The notes under the pieces are model-generated. The model made no database searches. It saw only the letters and a list, made by a program, of their open reading frames with translations, and was not told the origin of the DNA. Shown here piece by piece: positions 17,735 through 26,297 of a DNA stretch of 63,262 nucleotides (its first letter is position 1; each line of letters starts with the position of its first letter). The position numbers were made by a program, and so were the translations under genes. The stretch comes from UBA7398 sp947491605 (GTDB lineage Bacteria > Actinomycetota > Actinomycetes > Nanopelagicales > Nanopelagicaceae): contig CANLJW010000002.1 in the NCBI GenBank assembly GCA_947491605.1, positions 1 to 63,262 on the forward strand, written 5' to 3'.

Positions 17735-20104
17735 ATGCGCAGCAAAATCTTCCTCATCACGTCTGCATTAGCGCTCTCGATCCTCAGCGTCCCACAGGCG
17801 GAAGCTCTTGGGTTTACCCGAACCCCCTCAACGGTTTGGTTTCATACTTATGCAACCGGAGTTCAGAGCAAGAGCTATCCAGCCGTAACTGCCAATGTAA
17901 AAGCGAACGAAGCCGGCAAGAGTGCAAATCTTGAAACCAAAAGTAAATTCATCGTCACATACACTGGATTTCCAGATGATGCTAAAGCCGCTTTCCAAGC
18001 AGCAGTTGATATTTGGTCCGATCTTTTTCAATCTTCAGTACCGATTCGAATAAATGCGACTTGGGGAAGACAAGCCACTGTGGTGTTAGGTTCGACTCGT
18101 CCTGATTTCTTTTACAAAAATTTTGTTGGTGCACCTGCAAAAGATTTAAATTATGCAACCGCTTTAGCTAATGCGCTTGCCGGGAGGGATCTAGATCCAG
18201 CTCGACCAGACATCATCATGACTATTAATTCTCGTTCCGCTTTTTATACCGGAACTGACGGTAAGCCACCGCCACGAACTTACGATTTGGAATCTGTCGT
18301 GATGCACGAAATTGCACATGGCCTTGGCTTCCTTACCTTAGCTTCATACGATCCATTCTTTGGTTACGGAAATATCGAAGACCCAACTCCATTCGATGCA
18401 TTTGCCCAACTTGAAGATGGTCGTCGCTTAATGGATCTATCTACACCTTCACTTGAATTGGGGAGTGCTTTAACAGCTCCACTTTATTGGGGCGGCGCAA
18501 ATGGCGTTGCTGCTAACAATGGCAACAAACCGCTGCTTTATACGCCAAAAACTTATGAAGGTGGATCTTCGGTTAGCCATCTAGATGAAAAAACATTCTC
18601 ACAAAGTCTGACCGATGCAGCGATGACTCCTAATCTAGATGCGGGTGAAGTGTTTAGATCACCGGGTCCGATTACTCTTGGAATGTTAGAAGATATGCGC
18701 TCCAAGCCAGGAGCCGGAATCCCAGTAGGGCTACCAGAAGCGCCCCGGAATGTTAAGGCAATTATTGGTGATAAGTCCGCAATAATTACTTTCGATCCGC
18801 CAGCAAACTTTCGGGCGGCACAAGTAACTTCCTACCAAGTAACTGCAAGTTTTGGTGGACAGAGCGTTGAAGTTACCGATAGCCCAGCTTTAATAACAGG
18901 TTTAAAAAATGGCAGCACTTATTCATTTAAAGTATTGGCGCGTAACCAACTCGGTGATTCGCCTACTGAGCCAAGTAATGCAATTTCGCCTGAAGCCGGC
19001 TGGAAAACTTCAGTAATTGATGGAATAGCTGATGGCAAATATATATCAACAAATATGTATAAAGGTCAGCCAATAATCGCTTATACCGATTCTAAGAACG
19101 GTGATGTGAAGGTTGCTACTTTCAACGGTAAGAGTTGGATGGTTTCAACTGTAGATGGAAATGGCACATTAAACGGTAAAACTACAAACAATGTTGCTGG
19201 TGATGTTTCACTTTGCGTTTCCGGCACTGGGAGTAAATCAACTCTAAATCTCTTTTATACAGATTTAGTAAACAAAGATTTACGATATGCCGAATTCGAT
19301 GGCAAAACCTGGAAATATGAAGTTGTAGATGGCGATGCACCAACTGTCCAAAATTACAGCGAAAAGGTGCGAGTTCGTACCGCAAGCGATGTCAGCATGA
19401 CAAACGCATGCGCAGTAACGCCATCTGGGTTACAAGTTATATACCGCGATGAAAGTCAAGGCGTATTACTCGGCGCAGTTCGCAGCATGAATAGCTGGAT
19501 TTATGAATTAATAGATGGTGACCGCGCAACTGATGGTAGATCAACCGGAGATGTTGGTTTCCATTTACAAGCAGTGGTTCTTGGGAAGAAAGTTTATGTA
19601 TTTTATGATTCTATTTTGGTGGTAAACCAAAATAGCGAAGCAACCCAAGGCGAAGTTCGATTAGCTACTCGCAGCACTATTTATCCTGAAGATTGGGTTT
19701 ACCAAACCGTGGCCACAACTGGTGGGTCGTTGGCTGTCTCCGGCTACAACGTCGGAGTTTCAGTAGTTGGTAATCGCGTATTTGGAAGTTGGTATAGCGC
19801 ATCTGGAATTACAATTCCTAATCCAAATAAAATAAATTGGGCAGTTATCTCTAACAGTGACCCAGTGATTGCCGCTTCTAGCGATGCCTACGGAACTCCG
19901 ATAGGTGCTCTTGCAATAGATGATAAAGATTTGATATTTGGTTGCGAAGCGAGACTATGCAAAATTTCTAAACTTGATCAAAGCATCCGTCTAGTATCGA
20001 ACGCCAAGATGGATAAGAAAAGTGATGCGGTTTGGATAACCATCAATAAGGTGCGTTATGCGTTAACCAGTATTAACGCAAAACTCACGTTGCTAAAGCC
20101 TTAA
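17735..20104 (+). CDS. Secreted putative zinc metalloprotease with FN3 and propeller-like repeats
   Basis: 789 residues. Sec signal peptide at 1-24 with an AEA-type cleavage site. The catalytic-type motif MHEIAHGLGF is at 190-199, as in metzincin-like and gametolysin-like proteases; the residue where a third metzincin ligand (His/Asp) would stand is Thr201, so the third zinc ligand is not obvious. A fibronectin III domain covers about 330-420 (APRNVKAIIGDKSAIITFDP to PTEPSNAISP). The C-terminal ~370 residues hold four or five degenerate repeats ending in a W-x-x-x-x-V/I-D-G-D/N pattern, suggesting a beta-propeller. Likely acts outside the cell; substrate unknown. Confidence 0.7.
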   Translation: MRSKIFLITSALALSILSVPQAEALGFTRTPSTVWFHTYATGVQSKSYPAVTANVKANEAGKSANLETKSKFIVTYTGFPDDAKAAFQAAVDIWSDLFQSSVPIRINATWGRQATVVLGSTRPDFFYKNFVGAPAKDLNYATALANALAGRDLDPARPDIIMTINSRSAFYTGTDGKPPPRTYDLESVVMHEIAHGLGFLTLASYDPFFGYGNIEDPTPFDAFAQLEDGRRLMDLSTPSLELGSALTAPLYWGGANGVAANNGNKPLLYTPKTYEGGSSVSHLDEKTFSQSLTDAAMTPNLDAGEVFRSPGPITLGMLEDMRSKPGAGIPVGLPEAPRNVKAIIGDKSAIITFDPPANFRAAQVTSYQVTASFGGQSVEVTDSPALITGLKNGSTYSFKVLARNQLGDSPTEPSNAISPEAGWKTSVIDGIADGKYISTNMYKGQPIIAYTDSKNGDVKVATFNGKSWMVSTVDGNGTLNGKTTNNVAGDVSLCVSGTGSKSTLNLFYTDLVNKDLRYAEFDGKTWKYEVVDGDAPTVQNYSEKVRVRTASDVSMTNACAVTPSGLQVIYRDESQGVLLGAVRSMNSWIYELIDGDRATDGRSTGDVGFHLQAVVLGKKVYVFYDSILVVNQNSEATQGEVRLATRSTIYPEDWVYQTVATTGGSLAVSGYNVGVSVVGNRVFGSWYSASGITIPNPNKINWAVISNSDPVIAASSDAYGTPIGALAIDDKDLIFGCEARLCKISKLDQSIRLVSNAKMDKKSDAVWITINKVRYALTSINAKLTLLKP

Positions 20105-20203
20105 TTACTTCTTATTTCGACGCTGAATACGTGTCTTCTTAAGTAATTTCTTATGCTTCTTCTTCGCCATCCGCTTACGGCGCTTCTTAATTACTGAACC
20201 CAT
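20105..20203 (-). CDS. Small ribosomal subunit protein bS22 (AURKAIP1/COX24-like, 32 residues)
   Basis: A very small gene: ATG at 20203, AAAGGAG five bases upstream, 32 codons, stop at 20105-20107. The peptide begins MGSVIKKRRKRMAKKKHKK and ends RIQRRNKK, matching the extremely basic actinobacterial protein found in mycobacterial 30S subunits as bS22. Its stop directly abuts the stop of the metalloprotease gene on the other strand. Such a basic 32-mer is often missed by gene callers. Confidence 0.92.
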   Translation of the reverse strand: MGSVIKKRRKRMAKKKHKKLLKKTRIQRRNKK

Positions 20204-20260
20204 ATCAACTCCTTTACTAAATCTAGTCTTCTCTGAAAATCGATAGCTGTAGGTTACCTG

Positions 20261-21508
20261 TTATTTAACGGTGCTAGGTAGAAAGGTCACCGAATACTCA
20301 TTTTCAACGCCAGTTTCTGCAATTATCGAATAACCAGTGGCTTTTTGATAACTAATCGAAACAGGTGAGCGGCCGCCGCTAATACTCCGTGCAACTTTAA
20401 TCGCACCTTTGTTATCGAATTCTAAAAAGATCAACGTGGCTGACTTTGGTTTCCAATTAGTTAATGTTGGGATCCCGCCCTTTGAAACTAAGATTGTGCT
20501 ATTTCCGGCTGTAAGCGCGGAGGTGGTAGCGTTAATTCGAATACTCCAAAGCGGTTTTGCGCTTTGATTAAATTGTGTGATGGTCGCTTCGCTAATTTTT
20601 GTAGATTGCGCAAAACCGCCGAGTAAATAAGAATCTGAAACGGTCTCCCAACTTCTCGAAGTTTTAGATAACGAACTTCGCACCACACTCTTCAATACAC
20701 CTTTGCTATTTAATGCAAGAATAACGCCATCAACCACGCCAACTAATTTCGTTTTTAAAATTAGATCTACACTTTTCCCAATCAAAAAATATGTGCCATC
20801 TTGGTTTCTTAATATTCCACGAAGCGATGTATCTCGTGCTCCGATTTTTGTTATCACATTACAAGTGCTGGCTAAGTTACAGAATAAAACTTGCCCGACT
20901 CGGCCAGTTTCAACCATTAGATCACCCACTATTACTAAGCCATCGGGTGAGGTAGCCAAATCTCTTGGAATTATTGGAGTAGTAGATTGGTATTTAATAG
21001 TTCCAACTAATTCACCTGAAGCAGAAATGTGCCAAACATTCGTCGTAAGCAATCCTAAACTTCGATTGGTTTCCTTTGAAACTGTAATTGAGTCTGGATT
21101 AATAACTATTACATTGGTTTCTGCAGTTGTTAACGCAACTGAAGATTCACTCGCGCCAAGCACCCAGAATGAATTATCGCTATCTGCTATTACCGAGGTT
21201 GCAATATCTTCTAAACCACCACCAAGGCGTAAGCCCCAAATTAGCGCGCCATTTTGGGCAATTTTCGCAATAAATCCATCAGTTTTACCCAAGCCGTTAC
21301 CTGATACCAATTTTTGATTACTGGTTTCACCGATTGTTCCGACGAGGACAATTCCACTACTTGTATAAATGCTCTTAATGATTGAACTGTTTGAACCTAG
21401 CGAAAACGTGGTGGCGGGAGTGGTGGCAATTACTTTAATTGGGGTTACTGCATTTGCGGTCGGAACGGTAACGGCGATTAATAGCGCCAGAACCAAACGA
21501 AATTTCAA
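20261..21508 (-). CDS. Secreted beta-propeller-like (SBBP-repeat-like) protein of unknown function
   Basis: 415 residues. Signal peptide 1-20 (ends TANA). The region around 75-125 (DGFIAKIAQNGALIWGLRLGG, given here in part: DGFIAKIAQNGALIW) with a following DIATSVIADSDNSFWVLG resembles an SBBP/delta-60 blade; weaker copies follow (VDGVILALNSKGVLKSV; LIFLEFDNKGAIKVARSISGG). TTG start at 21508 overlaps the proC stop, with AGGAG five bases upstream. No enzyme motif seen. Downstream of and coupled to proC, which may be only positional. Confidence 0.6.
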   Translation of the reverse strand: MKFRLVLALLIAVTVPTANAVTPIKVIATTPATTFSLGSNSSIIKSIYTSSGIVLVGTIGETSNQKLVSGNGLGKTDGFIAKIAQNGALIWGLRLGGGLEDIATSVIADSDNSFWVLGASESSVALTTAETNVIVINPDSITVSKETNRSLGLLTTNVWHISASGELVGTIKYQSTTPIIPRDLATSPDGLVIVGDLMVETGRVGQVLFCNLASTCNVITKIGARDTSLRGILRNQDGTYFLIGKSVDLILKTKLVGVVDGVILALNSKGVLKSVVRSSLSKTSRSWETVSDSYLLGGFAQSTKISEATITQFNQSAKPLWSIRINATTSALTAGNSTILVSKGGIPTLTNWKPKSATLIFLEFDNKGAIKVARSISGGRSPVSISYQKATGYSIIAETGVENEYSVTFLPSTVK

Positions 21509-22311
21509 GCAAGCTCCTGCGATCTGTCTCGAGCGGCTTTAAGCGCAGCGCTAATTATTTCACCAGTATTTGCTTGGTAAAACGTTTCTAACGCAGCTGC
21601 CGTTGTGCCTTTAGGGCTAGTTACATTCTCGCGCAGAGTTGTTGGACTCTTTCCGCTTTCATTTAACATAGCCGCTGCCCCGGTAATTGTTTGAATTGTT
21701 AATTTAGTTGCGGCGGCTTCAGAGAGTCCAAGTGCAATTGCGCCTTTAATCATCTCTTCAACAAAGTAAAAGAAATATGCGGGACCAGATCCGCTGGTTG
21801 CGGTGACGGCATCTTGAAGTTCTTCGGCCAAAACTATTACTTCACCACTTGAAGCTAAGAAATTAGTTACAAAATCTATATCAGATTCGGTGGCATGAGT
21901 TCCACCCGAAATTGCAGCCATACCTTTTCCAACAAGCGACGGTGTATTTGGCATAACCCGAATTACTGGCGTACCTGGCTTAACTCGTTCTTCAATAAAT
22001 GCACTCCGCTTGCCGGCAGCAAAAGTAACTAAGAGCGTGGTAGCAGGAATTGTTGGAGATATCGTTTCAATCAAAGTACCCATATCTTGCGGCTTGACCA
22101 CCAATAAAATGACATCGCAATCAGTTGCAATATTCTCGATAGTCGATGGTGTAACTCCGTATTTATTTTGGAGTTCGGTTAGACGTTCGGCACGTTTATC
22201 TGCAATGCAAATGGCGGACGGGGCCGAACCCGAATTAATTAGTCCCGCTAATAAAGCTTCACCCATCACACCAACTCCGATAACACCGATGTAATTTCGA
22301 GAAAGACGCAT
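21505..22311 (-). CDS. proC: Pyrroline-5-carboxylate reductase
   Basis: Last step of proline synthesis, NAD(P)H reduction of pyrroline-5-carboxylate. I start at ATG 22311 (268 residues) because the Rossmann motif GVIGVGVMGEAL then lies at residues 8-19, as in the family; a longer frame would run into the divergent neighbour. Other signatures: VVKPQD, VRVMPNTP, and TATSGSGPAYFFYFVE with the LREnVTSPKGTTAAAL-type C-terminal motif. No clear Shine-Dalgarno. Confidence 0.95.
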   Translation of the reverse strand: MRLSRNYIGVIGVGVMGEALLAGLINSGSAPSAICIADKRAERLTELQNKYGVTPSTIENIATDCDVILLVVKPQDMGTLIETISPTIPATTLLVTFAAGKRSAFIEERVKPGTPVIRVMPNTPSLVGKGMAAISGGTHATESDIDFVTNFLASSGEVIVLAEELQDAVTATSGSGPAYFFYFVEEMIKGAIALGLSEAAATKLTIQTITGAAAMLNESGKSPTTLRENVTSPKGTTAAALETFYQANTGEIISAALKAARDRSQELA

Positions 22312-22334
22312 GTGACAAGCGTACCCATAAGCCA

Positions 22335-22340
22335 TAGGCT
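22335..22340 (+). promoter_or_regulatory. -10 hexamer TAGGCT of leaderless Cys-rich protein gene
   Basis: TAGGCT ends eight bases before ATG 22349; no Shine-Dalgarno. It lies in the 37-base divergent spacer with proC. Confidence 0.55.
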
Positions 22341-22348
22341 CTGCGATT

Positions 22349-23155
22349 ATGCCTGAGGTACATCCAAATTTTGCGCGTGAGTGGATTGAATTTATTGATC
22401 CAGCTAACCCCGCTGAATTATTTAAATGCGATTTAACTTGGCTAACTTCATATTGGACCTGCATTTTTGGAAATGGTTGCAAGGGCGTTGAGGCGGACCA
22501 ACCTGATAATGGATGTTGTACTGATGGTGCTTACTATTCAAGTGAAGATGATGAAGCGCGAACCTTAAAAGCTGCGGCTCGCTTAACTCCCGCAATCTGG
22601 CAATTTTATGATGAAGCCCAACCTAAGAAAAAAGGTGGCGCGTTGAAGATTTCCGAGATTGGTCTTGATAAAGATCGCAAAACTCGTAAAGTAGATAACT
22701 CTTGTATTTTCTTAAATCGTAAAGGTTTTTCACGCGATGGCTTTGTTGGCAATCACGGTTGCGCGCTACATCAATTAGCACTTGATGAGAAAATTCATTT
22801 TGTAGAAACTAAACCCGATGTTTGTTGGCAACTTCCAATTCGTAGATCATTTGAAGTACGCGAATTCGGAGATGACAAAGTTTCCGTAACTGTTATAGGC
22901 GAGTACGAACGACTTGCTTGGGGTGAAGGTGGCGTAGATTTTGATTGGTATTGCACCAGCAATACTGAAGCGCATGTTGGTCGGGAACCGGTTTATCTTT
23001 CAAACAAGGTAGAGTTAGTTGCACTAATGGGCGCGCCCGCATATAAAGAACTTGCCCGTCATTGTGATAATCGAATGGCGGCGCTGAAATCAACACGACG
23101 AAAGACGCTCCCGCTCTTTGTGGTCCATCCAGCCACAGTTCAAGCGCGTAGCTAA
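22349..23155 (+). CDS. Conserved Cys-rich protein of unknown function
   Basis: 268 residues, cytosolic by appearance. Five cysteines cluster at 27, 38, 44, 56 and 57 (FKCDLTW, WTCIFGNGC, GCCTDGAYY) and five more follow singly (DNSC, NHGC, DVCW, WYCTS, RHCDN). This spacing suggests a metal or iron-sulfur site, in the style of YkgJ/DUF3109-type proteins, but I cannot assign the family firmly. Similar proteins occur across actinobacteria. It precedes radA by 34 bases, which has its own promoter. Confidence 0.6.
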   Translation: MPEVHPNFAREWIEFIDPANPAELFKCDLTWLTSYWTCIFGNGCKGVEADQPDNGCCTDGAYYSSEDDEARTLKAAARLTPAIWQFYDEAQPKKKGGALKISEIGLDKDRKTRKVDNSCIFLNRKGFSRDGFVGNHGCALHQLALDEKIHFVETKPDVCWQLPIRRSFEVREFGDDKVSVTVIGEYERLAWGEGGVDFDWYCTSNTEAHVGREPVYLSNKVELVALMGAPAYKELARHCDNRMAALKSTRRKTLPLFVVHPATVQARS

Positions 23156-23177
23156 AGCGCAAGTCAGTCCTAGGTTC

Positions 23178-23183
23178 TAGGCT
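23178..23183 (+). promoter_or_regulatory. -10 hexamer TAGGCT of leaderless radA
   Basis: TAGGCT ends six bases before ATG 23190; no Shine-Dalgarno. An overlapping TAGGTT occurs seven bases further upstream. Confidence 0.55.
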
Positions 23184-23189
23184 TCGACC

Positions 23190-24572
23190 ATGGCAAAGAG
23201 CTCTGCACCAAAACCGCTAAAAGACCCATTCCGATGCGCAGAATGCGGTTGGAGTACTAATAAATGGGTTGGTCGCTGTGGCGAATGCCAAGCGTGGGGA
23301 ACCGTTGAAGAGATAGCTGCTCCTAAAAAACTTTCGCTAATTGCAACTTCAGTTACAAATGCAGCGCTCCCAATTGGTGATGTTGCTATCGAGAGTGCGC
23401 GAGCGCGAACTAGTGGGGTTCCCGAGTTAGATCGAGTACTTGGTGGCGGTTTAGTTCCTGGCGCGACAATTTTATTAGCAGGTGAACCAGGCGTTGGTAA
23501 ATCAACTTTACTTTTAACGGTTGCGGCCGAAAGCGCACGCCGTGGCTTAACAACTTTATATATCAGCGGCGAAGAATCTACTTCCCAAGTTCGACTTCGT
23601 GCCGAACGACTTGGCGCGCTCGACAAAGAACTCTGGTTAGCATCCGAAACTGAACTCGGTTCGGTAATTTCACATATTGATGAAGTAAAACCTGCGCTAC
23701 TAGTTATCGACAGCATCCAAACAATTGGAAGCGCTGCAGTTGATTCCGCGCCTGGCGGTGTTACCCAAGTACGCGAAGTTGCTGCCGCGTTAATTCGGTT
23801 ATGTAAAGAGCGCGCTATAACTTTAGTTTTGGTGGGACATGTAACTAAGGATGGTTCTATTGCTGGACCAAGATTATTAGAACATGTAGTAGATGTAGTT
23901 TTACAATTCGAGGGCGAGCGCCATTCCAGATTACGATTAATCCGTGCCATTAAAAATCGTTATGGTGCTAGCGACGAGGTCGGTTGTTTTGATTTACATG
24001 ATGGTGGCATCGAAGGGCTTCCTGACCCAACTGGTTTATTTACAACGCGTCATATTGATCCGGTTCCAGGTACTTGCGTGACCGTAACTCTGGAAGGTCG
24101 CCGCCCATTACTTGCCGAAATCCAAGCGTTAGTTAGCGCTGCTAAAGATGTTGATTATGGAAATGCTCGACGTGTAACCAGTGGACTAGATAATTCACGA
24201 ACCGCGATGACGCTCGCCGTTTTAGAACTGCGTGCCGGAATTCGCTTAACCGGGCGGGATGTTTACGCCGCTACTGTCGGCGGAATGAAAATGACCGAAC
24301 CCGCAGCCGATTTAGCGTTAGCGCTAGCTGTTGCATCTGCCGCTAAAGGTTTAGCGCTCCCCGCAGATTTAGTCGCTATTGGTGAAGTTGGATTAGCTGG
24401 TGAAATTCGTAAAGTAAGTGGCGTGCAACGGCGCTTACAAGAAGCGCATCGACTTGGCTTTAAACGTGCGTTAGTCCCACTCGGATCTGAAACCAAGCTC
24501 GATGGGATGGAAATCTTAGAAGTTGCCCGATTAGAGCAGGCGATTTCACGAGTCAAAATTCAAAACGGTTAA
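23190..24572 (+). CDS. radA: DNA repair protein RadA
   Basis: RecA-like branch-migration ATPase with a Lon-like C-terminal domain. 460 residues. Zinc finger with Cys16, 19, 30, 33 (CAECG...CGECQ); Walker A GEPGVGKST at 100-108; RadA-specific KNRYG near 252; C-terminal Lon-like part with GGMKMTEPAADLALA. In many actinobacteria radA is followed by disA; here the next gene is an opposite-strand sugar kinase. Confidence 0.96.
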   Translation: MAKSSAPKPLKDPFRCAECGWSTNKWVGRCGECQAWGTVEEIAAPKKLSLIATSVTNAALPIGDVAIESARARTSGVPELDRVLGGGLVPGATILLAGEPGVGKSTLLLTVAAESARRGLTTLYISGEESTSQVRLRAERLGALDKELWLASETELGSVISHIDEVKPALLVIDSIQTIGSAAVDSAPGGVTQVREVAAALIRLCKERAITLVLVGHVTKDGSIAGPRLLEHVVDVVLQFEGERHSRLRLIRAIKNRYGASDEVGCFDLHDGGIEGLPDPTGLFTTRHIDPVPGTCVTVTLEGRRPLLAEIQALVSAAKDVDYGNARRVTSGLDNSRTAMTLAVLELRAGIRLTGRDVYAATVGGMKMTEPAADLALALAVASAAKGLALPADLVAIGEVGLAGEIRKVSGVQRRLQEAHRLGFKRALVPLGSETKLDGMEILEVARLEQAISRVKIQNG

Positions 24573-24577
24573 TTCTT

Positions 24578-25465
24578 TTAAATTAAATTTTCAGCTGCGA
24601 TCTCAGCGGCTCGATTAGCAATTCGTACTTTAGAAAGCGAAACCTCTCGACCAATACTAATATTAATTAATTCAATCATTGATTCACCGGCTTCAGCGAT
24701 ACCGCCAGCAAATATAACTGGAAGCTCAGATTTCCCAATTACTGTATCTATTTGTAAAACTAAATCAATTAAATAATCAGCTGCTATCGCAAGAATATCC
24801 TGTGCGGCTAGATTGCCTTTTTTTGCAAGTGCAATGACCGGCTTGGCAAGTGCCGCAATCGCTGATCTATCTTTGGAATATACAAACTCTTTTATTCCAT
24901 TCCAATCTTTGCATTTAGTAAAATCTAATACTTCAGCTTCTAGCGAGCCTTTTGTAATTGCACTTTTAGTATCTATTGCAGCTAAGGTCCGCCTAATTGC
25001 TTCACGGCCAATCCAATATCCGGCACCTTCATCGCCTAGCAAATATCCCCAACCACCGGCCCTTACAACTTTTCCAGTCTCTGTCATATAAATTGCGATT
25101 GATCCGGTTCCTGCATATAAGAAAACTCCTTCACCAAATTCAAAATGTGCACGATAACCAAGGACCATATCCATCACAATCTCTATCTCAATTTCACCAA
25201 ATACTGATTGGAATATTTCGATAATCTCGCCATTATTTTCCGGATCTGAGCTAGTGCCAGTTATCCCCGCATAGACTGAACTTATTTTTTCGCCTCCTGC
25301 AGCGGACTTAATCTCATTAAGAACTTTTAGTAAGCGAGCTTTAGATTCTGATCGATAGACGTGACCGTCGATCGGTTCGGAAACGCCTGCTTTTATCGCG
25401 CCTTTTTGATCGCGTAACGCCCATTTTGCTGCGGTAGCGCCGCCATCAATTCCCAAAGTAAACAT
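24578..25465 (-). CDS. BadF/BadG-type amino-sugar kinase (GlcNAc/MurNAc kinase candidate)
   Basis: 295 residues, ASKHA fold. Phosphate-1 motif GIDGGATAAKWAL at 5-17, then YAGTGSIAIY, GGWGYLLGDEGAGYWIG and adenosine motif IFAGGIAEAG. This is the BadF/BadG/GlcNAc-kinase family, which includes the clostridial MurNAc/GlcNAc kinase MurK. Here it ends an operon with an ABC sugar importer and an RpiR regulator, next to murQ. I infer that it phosphorylates the imported amino sugar; GlcNAc versus MurNAc cannot be decided by eye. Confidence 0.85.
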   Translation of the reverse strand: MFTLGIDGGATAAKWALRDQKGAIKAGVSEPIDGHVYRSESKARLLKVLNEIKSAAGGEKISSVYAGITGTSSDPENNGEIIEIFQSVFGEIEIEIVMDMVLGYRAHFEFGEGVFLYAGTGSIAIYMTETGKVVRAGGWGYLLGDEGAGYWIGREAIRRTLAAIDTKSAITKGSLEAEVLDFTKCKDWNGIKEFVYSKDRSAIAALAKPVIALAKKGNLAAQDILAIAADYLIDLVLQIDTVIGKSELPVIFAGGIAEAGESMIELINISIGREVSLSKVRIANRAAEIAAENLI

Positions 25466-25469
25466 GGCG

Positions 25470-26297
25470 TTAGCCTTTCACAGCGCCTGCTGTTAATCCC
25501 TTAATGAACTGCTCCGAAATGATTAAATAGAGCGTAATTAATGGAAGTGCGGCAATCATCAAGCCTGCAAAGATGATGCCCCATTGCGATGAATACTCTC
25601 CGAAGAATGCAGTCAATCCCTGCATGATGGTTTTCTTCTCTGGTGATTGTAAGAACACTAGTGGCAAGAAGAAATCGTTCCATATTGGGATAGCTGAATA
25701 AATTGCAACAATTGCAAGCCCTGGCCTAACTAGTGGGGTTAGTACAATTCGCAACAATTGAAATTCTGATGCGCCATCAATTCGAGCTGCATTATCCAGA
25801 TCAGATGGTAGTACGCTAAAAAATCCGCTCATAATGAAAATTGCTGCTGGCAATGCTCCGGATGTGTAAACCAGAATTAAACCAATATGAGAATCTAGAA
25901 GATGCATCCATTTAAGTTGGATAAAGAGCGGCAAAATCGCTAACTTCGCCGGTATTAACATGCCAGAGAGAATAAAACCGAGAATTAATGAGTGGCCTTT
26001 AAATTTATATCGCCCTAAAACAAAACCTGCGCCTAATGAAAGTAGTAATATCAAAATTAAAGATCCGCCTGTAACAATTAAAGAATTCTTCATGTAAGTA
26101 GGAAAAGTACCGCCAGCCCAAACATCTTTGAAATTTTGCCAGTAAGGATCGGAGGCAAGCTTCATAGGTGAACGCGCAAAATCATTAGTTTCTCGTAATG
26201 AAGAATTCACAATAAACAAGAGCGGCAAAATTACGATTACGGTATTGAAGATTAGAACTGAACGAAAGAATAACTTTGAGGCAAATAATTTAATCAC
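25470..26297 (-). CDS. Carbohydrate ABC transporter permease (MalG type)
   Basis: 275 residues with six membrane segments. The EAA loop, DNAARIDGASEFQLLRIVLTPL, given here by its core AARIDGASEF, contacts the ATPase. N-terminal segment FFRSVLIFNTVIVILPLLFI. It overlaps the upstream permease gene by four bases. No ATPase gene is in the operon, so a shared MsmK-like ATPase elsewhere is expected. Confidence 0.92.
   Translation of the reverse strand: MIKLFASKLFFRSVLIFNTVIVILPLLFIVNSSLRETNDFARSPMKLASDPYWQNFKDVWAGGTFPTYMKNSLIVTGGSLILILLLSLGAGFVLGRYKFKGHSLILGFILSGMLIPAKLAILPLFIQLKWMHLLDSHIGLILVYTSGALPAAIFIMSGFFSVLPSDLDNAARIDGASEFQLLRIVLTPLVRPGLAIVAIYSAIPIWNDFFLPLVFLQSPEKKTIMQGLTAFFGEYSSQWGIIFAGLMIAALPLITLYLIISEQFIKGLTAGAVKG

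Noticed and set aside
20703..21317. 204-codon plus-strand frame opposite the SBBP-like gene
   Set aside because: Low-complexity shadow, no promoter or domain.
22312..22482. 57-residue N-terminal extension of ProC
   Set aside because: It would run across the start of the divergent Cys-rich gene; the Rossmann motif begins right after ATG 22311.
23177..23950. Long minus-strand frame opposite radA (257 codons)
   Set aside because: Shadow of radA codon structure; Ser/Thr/Pro-rich with no family motif and no ribosome site.
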